Shown one piece after another: positions 57,874 to 64,000 of a DNA stretch of 64,000 nucleotides. Origin of the DNA: Trichostrongylus colubriformis (taxonomy: Eukaryota > Nematoda > Chromadorea > Rhabditida > Trichostrongylidae). The DNA lies in contig OZ022258.1 in assembly GCA_963978905.1 (NCBI GenBank), positions 44,562,591 to 44,626,590 on the forward strand, written 5' to 3'. Each line of letters starts with the position of its first letter. The first letter of the stretch is position 1. The position numbers and the translations under genes were made by a program. Under the pieces are notes generated by a model, which worked only from the letters and a program-made list of their open reading frames with translations, searched no databases and was not told where the DNA came from.

Positions 57874-59304
57874 AGCCGCAGCGTTGGCGGAAAACAGTGA
57901 AAATAGAATAGTCGGAAATCGGCACTCGCTGGCTTACTATGTCGGTACAGGAAGACGATCGATGAACCACTTGCCTTTGTTAGCCAGAAACCGTTCTTGA
58001 AAGCAGTGACTTCAGGAGATAGACCGCTTGATACGATAAGCAGCAGCAATGAAGGAAGTGAATCCAAAGGAAGTAGATAACTGACGAAGTAGGCACAGAG
58101 CGATTGGGAAGGCAACCGCACACGAGCTACCCAGGAGCAAGAATAAAAGTTCGCTGTTTTTGAGCCTTTGTTCCACTACTCGTAGAGATAAGCTAAATTC
58201 AATGAAGTTAGCCGAGAGTTCGCTGCCCAAAAAATGCAGTAGGAACGCTGCTTTCGAGCTTATTCCTAAAAATAAGTCTGCTAAATTTAATGAATTCATC
58301 AGACACCAAGCTACTGTTGAGCTATTGGTCTTTACGACTTGGTTTGTGATTTTAGGGCTGAGTCCCTAGAGCAGACGATTTGCTGACCTCGTTAACGGCT
58401 TCATTTTGGCCGATGCACCAAAAAATGTGGTGACTATGCGGAAGGGTGGCGCCTTTTTAAGATCGAGAGATATTATCTTTTTCGTTGGAACAGTGGTTCA
58501 GTGGATATTATCTTTATCCTTAAGGCAGCCAATAAATACACCCCGATGCGGGCGGAAGTGTGGAAATGAGATCCTATCCTAGTCCCGCCCCATATGGAGC
58601 GGAGGTGACCGCGGATTGTAGAAAGATAGAACTTATGTCTCGAAGCGCCATGTCGATGAAATGTTCATGGAACTGTGTGAAACTTTTATGAAATGTAAGC
58701 CTACAGTATCCGATAAAAGTAGAGTTGGGTAAAGAACGAGCCATTGTGCTCTCCATTGCTGACGCTAATGTAAGAGGTAGAGCGCAACGATGGATGGGCA
58801 CTGCCTGAAACTGCTGAAATTATGCAAAAACCTGATTCTGATGTAGTAGACAAATGCAGAAGAAATATTAGATCGGTGCACATGGCGGCACTCATCCCGG
58901 GGCGCCGTTACAGCCTGGAATAGTGCGAAAAGCTACTCTGATTTATTAGACTTCAGTAACGGAAGATATGAAAGGACATACATGCATGAACACAGAACAG
59001 TGTTGTGCAGTGATAAGGTCACATCTCAAGTTGCGCATTAAGACGATGATAACTAGGCGTAGTCACGGTATCTACTAACAGTACGCAAATGCACGGCAGC
59101 CGATGAATGTTACTGTACGCCAGGTAGTCTGGGTGAATATGCTACGAACACCGAAATTTACGCACTATGGGTTACGGTAAGTGTCTGCCTTGTGCTGAAG
59201 TTGCTCACCGTATGAGTCATGTGATCGACGATTACTTCGTTTATTCCTCCTAACTGTTGGTGATTTTTGGGTATTCGATTGTAAGGCTTTCAGTTGTTCT
59301 CTGG
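57874..59304. other. LINE 5' flank and region upstream of calpain
   Basis: The left part is probably the 5' UTR of the minus-strand LINE. The rest shows no exon. A TTTCAG-like acceptor ends at 59292, 12 bases before the calpain ATG, and could be an SL trans-splice site. Confidence 0.45.
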
Positions 59305-62300
59305 ATGTCGTCATGGTCATGTCAGTACTGTACACTCGTAAATTCTAATGCTAACTCGGTATGTGCTGCTTGTGGTGCAACACGGGATACGACATCGAAA
59401 TTGACTTCTTTATTGCCCAAAGCAGTCATCAAGCCAAGTAAGCCATCTTAAAAATTCCAGTTTATTTTTCATTTCAAAAGTTTATGGGCAGTAAGTTGTT
59501 GTCCATATCATTGAGCACGCGTGCCAAGGGCTTAGCTTCCACACGTCTGTTAGAATTATAGCATAACGGATAGTTACGATAAACGATTGGAAGAGCGCAT
59601 CATATGCATAGGTTGCGTATTTCTGAAAATTAGGTAGACTGGAATTTTATTCTGGAAACGATACTGTAGATGTGAAGCTTGCTGGGCCCGCTCACTTGAA
59701 GCTCCTAAGTACGTGGTTACCCCGGTGCGGATAGAGTGGATGAGTAAGGCGATGCGAAGAAATGATTATGAACGAGGCTGTGGGTTCTACTCCAGCCTAG
59801 GAAGAGGTGGATCCTCAGGGTGGGTAAGCTCAACTTCTGCTCCTTCCCCTGATTGAAATAGCGCATGGCTGCCACCTGGAGCCAAAAAATAACAACCTCT
59901 TTGATCACGTTCCTTCACTGGGATTATTATCACAGCTGACATTATTGTTTTTTTAGTGTAATAAAGAGCAGGATGGAATCAGATACATGAAAAGACTTAT
60001 CACACATAGGAATCCATTCCCTGCATATCAATTCTAAATTCTTTGTTGTAGTTTCGGATGTTGCCAACGCCATAATCGATGTCCTCAACGACTCGAGTGC
60101 GTCGGTTTCTAAGCAACTGAATCGCTTTCTTCCAGGTAAGCGATTGTGGTCCATTTGGTCAAATAAAGTCGGACGGGGGGAGGGAAACGCAGAGTTTCGT
60201 CGAGGTCGAGGCTCCTTCCGCTCCCTAGGCTTAGGTGAAAATTCATATCCCCTCCTCCTACATGAAAAAGCATCTGCCTAATTTGCTTCAGCTTAAGCCT
60301 AGGGATGGGAAGGAGATTCAACGTCTGTGGAAAATTTGCGTTCCCCCCCCCCCCCCCTCCCCTCCCCAACTTTATTTGAACCTGGTCCATTCTATTCTTT
60401 CCATTGTTCACCCTGTTCTGTTTTTTTTCTGATGCAGCTCTTCTTTCTTGCCGCCCGATCGCTCTTGAGAGTGTGTCTAAAAGTGTTACTGTCACCGCGA
60501 TGTCGGCTTTTTTTTAGGTAAAGCACAGGGACGGGTTTGCCTGAAAAATCCCATTTTCGAAAAAAAAAGCATTCTTGGTTGCTTACTGTGCTCCTCTTAT
60601 TCTCGGTTTAACTATTTTACCGGTTAATTCGATGGATTCCATATCTTTCCAAGGGGTTTATTCGATTAGAAAATTCAGTGGTGGAAGTCTCAAGCCACGC
60701 TATTGATTCCTAGAAGTTACGCTTGAAGGATTATGAGAAAGTCAGCCAAATCAACATGTTCAGCCTAATGCCACGGAGTGTAATTTTAGAGAAAATTCCA
60801 AGAAAACGAGTGGAGCGTGGAGGGGATTTTGGAAGGGGAAGATAAGTGGGGTGAATGGAAGATAAGTCGCTTTGAGTGTGCCGCGTTTTCACTTTCAAGA
60901 AATTACTGTTCGTAATGACAGTATATGTAGCTGGAAAAATACACTATATTTGCAGACGTGGTATCGTAAACTCTTCTCGTTGTTCCAATTGTCCATATTT
61001 CCTTCAGCCTCCACTGCGATTCGTCCTTCGTCGTCATATCCTGATTTGCCATCTTACTTCACTTCTCCAGCTGGCTCATCTTCCAGTGATTTCATTATCT
61101 CACCAGATTCACATAGTAATTCTTTGGATTGGATTTGCCGAAAGTGTTCGAGGGCAAATTCTGATTCATTGACGTTTTGTGAACAGTGCAATGAACGCAA
61201 ATCAATAGGTAGGTTTTTTTAGTATCCCGGTTTTTACGATGAAATAGCTCCAATATTGAGGCATTCATTTTCCCAGTCATTGAACATGGATGATAATTAT
61301 TGTGAAACTATTTTGTCGCTCTCTGAATAGATTCAGGTTAAATTCGAGTTCCGCGCTCAGATCATGCTCTAGCACGCTTTTGGGGTTCTGAAGTTGCGCA
61401 AAATCACTGACTGATGTTTCATTAATATGTTTCCTAGTTATTATTGAAACCTATGGAGGCTCAGATCCTCTTGTGATTGAGGGGTATGAGATTAAAATAT
61501 CTCTGTCCACATTATCTTTCAATTCACTCCTTCAATGACGAAATCATCATAGTTTGAAGCCAAACTGGAACTTCCTTCAAGTGCCTGCGGCCATCTTCTA
61601 CCTAATTTGAAATTCCGTCGCAGGCGAAGCTCATTTTGTGCTTCCACTTGCACAATTTCCGGGTGTCCTTCAAGGCTCACTACTTACGTTTTGCCTTGGC
61701 TTAACCTTTCAGAGGGTTACCGCACATATCATCTTAGAACCTCTTCTTGCTCTTCTGTTTCATACTTTCGATCCTCTGTAGATGACGAAAGAGTCTCCTC
61801 TACGTACTTTGTTTCATGATCAAAACGACGTCAACGCGGACAGTATCGTAACGGGCCATCAACATCAAGTGGCTATTCGATGCCAAATATTTATGTGAGC
61901 ATCTAGAATAATTCTTTGGTTGATTTTTTTCACTTAGTTACTGAGAGTAGCTGTGGTTGAGGGCAAGATGGCCGCGGGCGATGACATGAGCACGCTATGT
62001 TCGGAGGTGATGGCTGAGGTGGAGCGTCATGATCGCGAAAATGCGGCTGCTGCTTACAATAGTATTATTGATATGTGTAGGTGAGCCTATCATTCATTTT
62101 TACGTTTCCCATCTTTACAAATTCTTCATAAACACTAAAATCTTTCATTGCTTTCAACAGGCAATTCAAAACAACATTCATTGATGACGGCTTTCCACAT
62201 ACACCGAAGTCAATTGGTGATTTGCACAGCGATGATGAAGGGGCCATTTTTGGTGAGAGCAGCTCTATTCAGACTTGAAAATAATGTCACTGGTCCACTT

Positions 62301-62831
62301 TGTTCACCTTCACAGTGGTAAAACTTCAGCTAGAATCGTTCGATACAATGCCGTTTATCGCTCATGATTGCATATTTTTTGTTCCCGTTTTCGGGTTCTC
62401 TGTTCTAGCAAGAGTTCGGCTTTCGGAACCTAAGTTTTCCGTTGATTTGCTCAATAATTGTTTTTCTGTGAAGTATTCAGATTTATAAACGTTGCAGGAA
62501 GAGTTCCAAAAACTTTCATTTGGCTGAGACCAGAGCAAATGTATACAAAAGATGGGCGTGCCTGGCCGTGGACCGTTTTTCGAGATCCACGCTCGTCAGA
62601 TATTGAACAAGGTGGGTAGCGTGTGTATACTGTAAGCTTCAGTTCCAGTTAATTCACATTCATAGCGTGATATTTCGATCTGTTGCGTCTTATGCATGGT
62701 GTATGATCGCTGTTGTAGGCTGCTTGGGTGATTGTTGGCTGCTTTCTGCGATGGCTTTGATAGCGGAAAGACCGGACGTCCTGGAGCACATTCTTTTGAC
62801 GAAGGAATATTCACATTTTGGTGTGTATCAA
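59305..62831 (+). CDS. SOL/calpain-15-type calpain, N-terminal part, runs off window
   Basis: Exons: 59305-59437, 60052-60135, 61008-61208, 61438-61483, 61624-61894, 61938-62080, 62161-62252, 62498-62611, 62719-62831. All are GT..AG and phase-consistent (399 codons so far). A RanBP2-type zinc finger opens the protein (WSCQYCTLVNSNANSVCAAC) and a second is in exon 3 (WICRKCSRANSDSLTFCEQC). A Ser-rich linker follows, then the calpain domain (FIDDGFPH, GRVPKTFIWLRPEQ, EQGCLGDCWLLSAMALIAERP) with catalytic Cys at codon 367. The papain-fold His/Asn exons must lie beyond 64000. N-terminal RanBP2 fingers plus this core are typical of the Drosophila SOL/vertebrate CAPN15 group of Ca-dependent cysteine proteases. 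Oddity: codon 220 is an in-frame TGA (61817-61819) within exon 5, despite correct phase on both sides. Confidence 0.85.
60157..60382. mobile_element. MITE family GGTCAAATAAAGT, copy 2, in calpain intron 2
   Basis: Termini are GGTCAAATAAAGT and ACTTTATTTGAACC. It is flanked by an apparent 9-bp target duplication TGGTCCATT (60147-60155 and 60383-60391). It has the same internal CCCTAGGCTTAGG-type inverted repeat and a poly-C run as the copy at 42067. A 9-bp duplication would fit a Mutator-like or similar superfamily. Confidence 0.8.
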
Positions 62832-64000
62832 GTGAGGTTCGCTGATCATTCTTGTTGTCACATATCTAATAAGAATTCCGATCTGGGAAATTTTCTGGAA
62901 GTATGCTGCAGCCTCTCTACAATTTCCTTTCTTGCAAGTATCATATCTTCTTAATTGTTGGGTCTGGTACGGAGAGGTTCGCTCTGTGCCCTTTTGTGCT
63001 TATCTTGCACGTCATCCCTCTGAGGGTTGTGGTTTGCTTCGTATACGCTTTCAAGACTGGTATCCGGCCTAGGTTCTAAGTACTAAGGATGGCCGGTTTA
63101 AAATTGAGGACAAGTTCTGCATCTTCGAAAGTTCCGTCCTTTCTGTCTTCATATATGACCGCTTATGCGTCACACGCACAGAATTCATTTTCATCGTGCC
63201 AGTGTACCCCTTCTTTCAGGTTTTTTGCGATCTTGACAAATGATCAGTTTTTACCTACTAGCGCTGATAACAAGGTAACCAGGCATTTTCTCACGAAGCG
63301 CGCGTGATATTCGTGTTCAGGAGGTCAAATTGCGACAGGGGTAACTTTCTAGCCTCATCGAGATTTTGACCCAACTTCGAAAAGTTGGGGGCTCATCACT
63401 CATAATGTGGCACGTTCAGCTGAAGGTCGGTGGCATGTCAAGAAATACCATTTTAATGCCGTTGCATGGTGTTGCTAGATGCAGTTCACGTAGAACATGT
63501 CCATCTTGCTCATAGTTCATTGAATTCTATGTAAGCTATTAGCTGTTCGCTTGCACTAATATAAAAGTGACTATCATCCATGACCACCAACCACACTGTC
63601 TTGAAGTTAGGTAAAAATCTCACTTGGATAGTATCCTGTACCCAGGACTAATGGGGCCTCCTGTAGACGGATATTGCACTAGTTTTGCCCGGAAACGCCT
63701 GACTCGCGTGCTAGAGGGGCCGAAGGATCCAAACATGTTAACCACTGGAAGCTTGTCAGTGGGGTCGGTTTGATGGGCTGGCAACTAGTTACAGTCATTT
63801 TCCGTGTTCACAAAAAAGTAGTTTTGCGCTGGACAATGAAATTCTAAAAAATGCGTAGTTCCTTGATCAAGGGAAGCCGAAGCAATGAACACCTTCCCGT
63901 CATTCTAATGGGGTTCACTCAGCTGGCCATTCGGCCATCCGCTCACTGCAGTCGCTTTCACCTGTGCATCTGCTATGAGTTTGCTGTGCACTTTTGAGCA
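62832..64000. other. calpain intron or flank, no exon seen
   Basis: A good donor (GTGAGG) opens at 62832. I found no exon continuing the calpain domain before the window ends. Several GC-richer patches (about 63330-63480, 63640-63800) look like dispersed repeats rather than coding DNA. Confidence 0.5.

Noticed and set aside
62832..63307. Frames after the calpain Cys exon as further calpain exons
   Set aside because: None carries the expected continuation of the protease domain, and the donor at 62832 is good.

Overview
The window is eukaryotic and almost certainly from a strongylid (hookworm-like) nematode. Genes are split into short exons with GT..AG introns and TTTCAG-type acceptors. Coding density is low, long G or C runs are common, and the intergenic and intronic DNA is full of MITEs, LINEs and an LTR element. 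Species identity is inferred, not proven. No tRNA, rRNA or bacterial feature was recognised.

Layout. Positions 1-13.4 kb are gene-poor and carry foldback and mariner-like MITEs, a SINE-like repeat and palindromes. Positions 13473-20851 hold a complete LTR retroelement on the minus strand. Its 664-bp LTRs look identical, it has a 5-bp target duplication (AAGGT), a tRNA-Gly-type primer site and a purine tract. It encodes a BEL/Pao-type Gag (DUF1759-like) and a second 848-aa RS-rich, triple-zinc-knuckle protein, but no protease, reverse transcriptase or integrase. It is also strongly enriched in an oriented heptamer, TGWACTA on the plus strand. I consider it the most unusual object in the window. 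Positions 20.9-32.5 kb are gene-poor.

Positions 32528-38933 (+) hold a complete 13-exon Frizzled Wnt receptor with a 10-cysteine CRD, seven-TM core and KTxxxW motif; its introns carry several MITEs. A solo LTR related to the retroelement lies at 41216-41867. Around 43.0-46.5 kb a diverged inverted duplication carries two divergently transcribed two-exon genes. Each encodes a short secreted, cysteine-free, lysine-rich amphipathic peptide that I do not recognise.

Positions 47.4-51.7 kb (+) hold a decayed CR1/Jockey-type LINE. Positions 54.1-57.9 kb (-) hold a related LINE with both ORFs open but lacking the usual endonuclease glutamate. From 59305 to the right edge (+) lies the N-terminal half of a SOL/calpain-15-type calpain with two RanBP2 zinc fingers and the catalytic Cys exon; it has an in-frame TGA in its linker and runs off the window. 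The two ordinary host genes (Frizzled, calpain) are unrelated in pathway. The rest is mostly mobile DNA.
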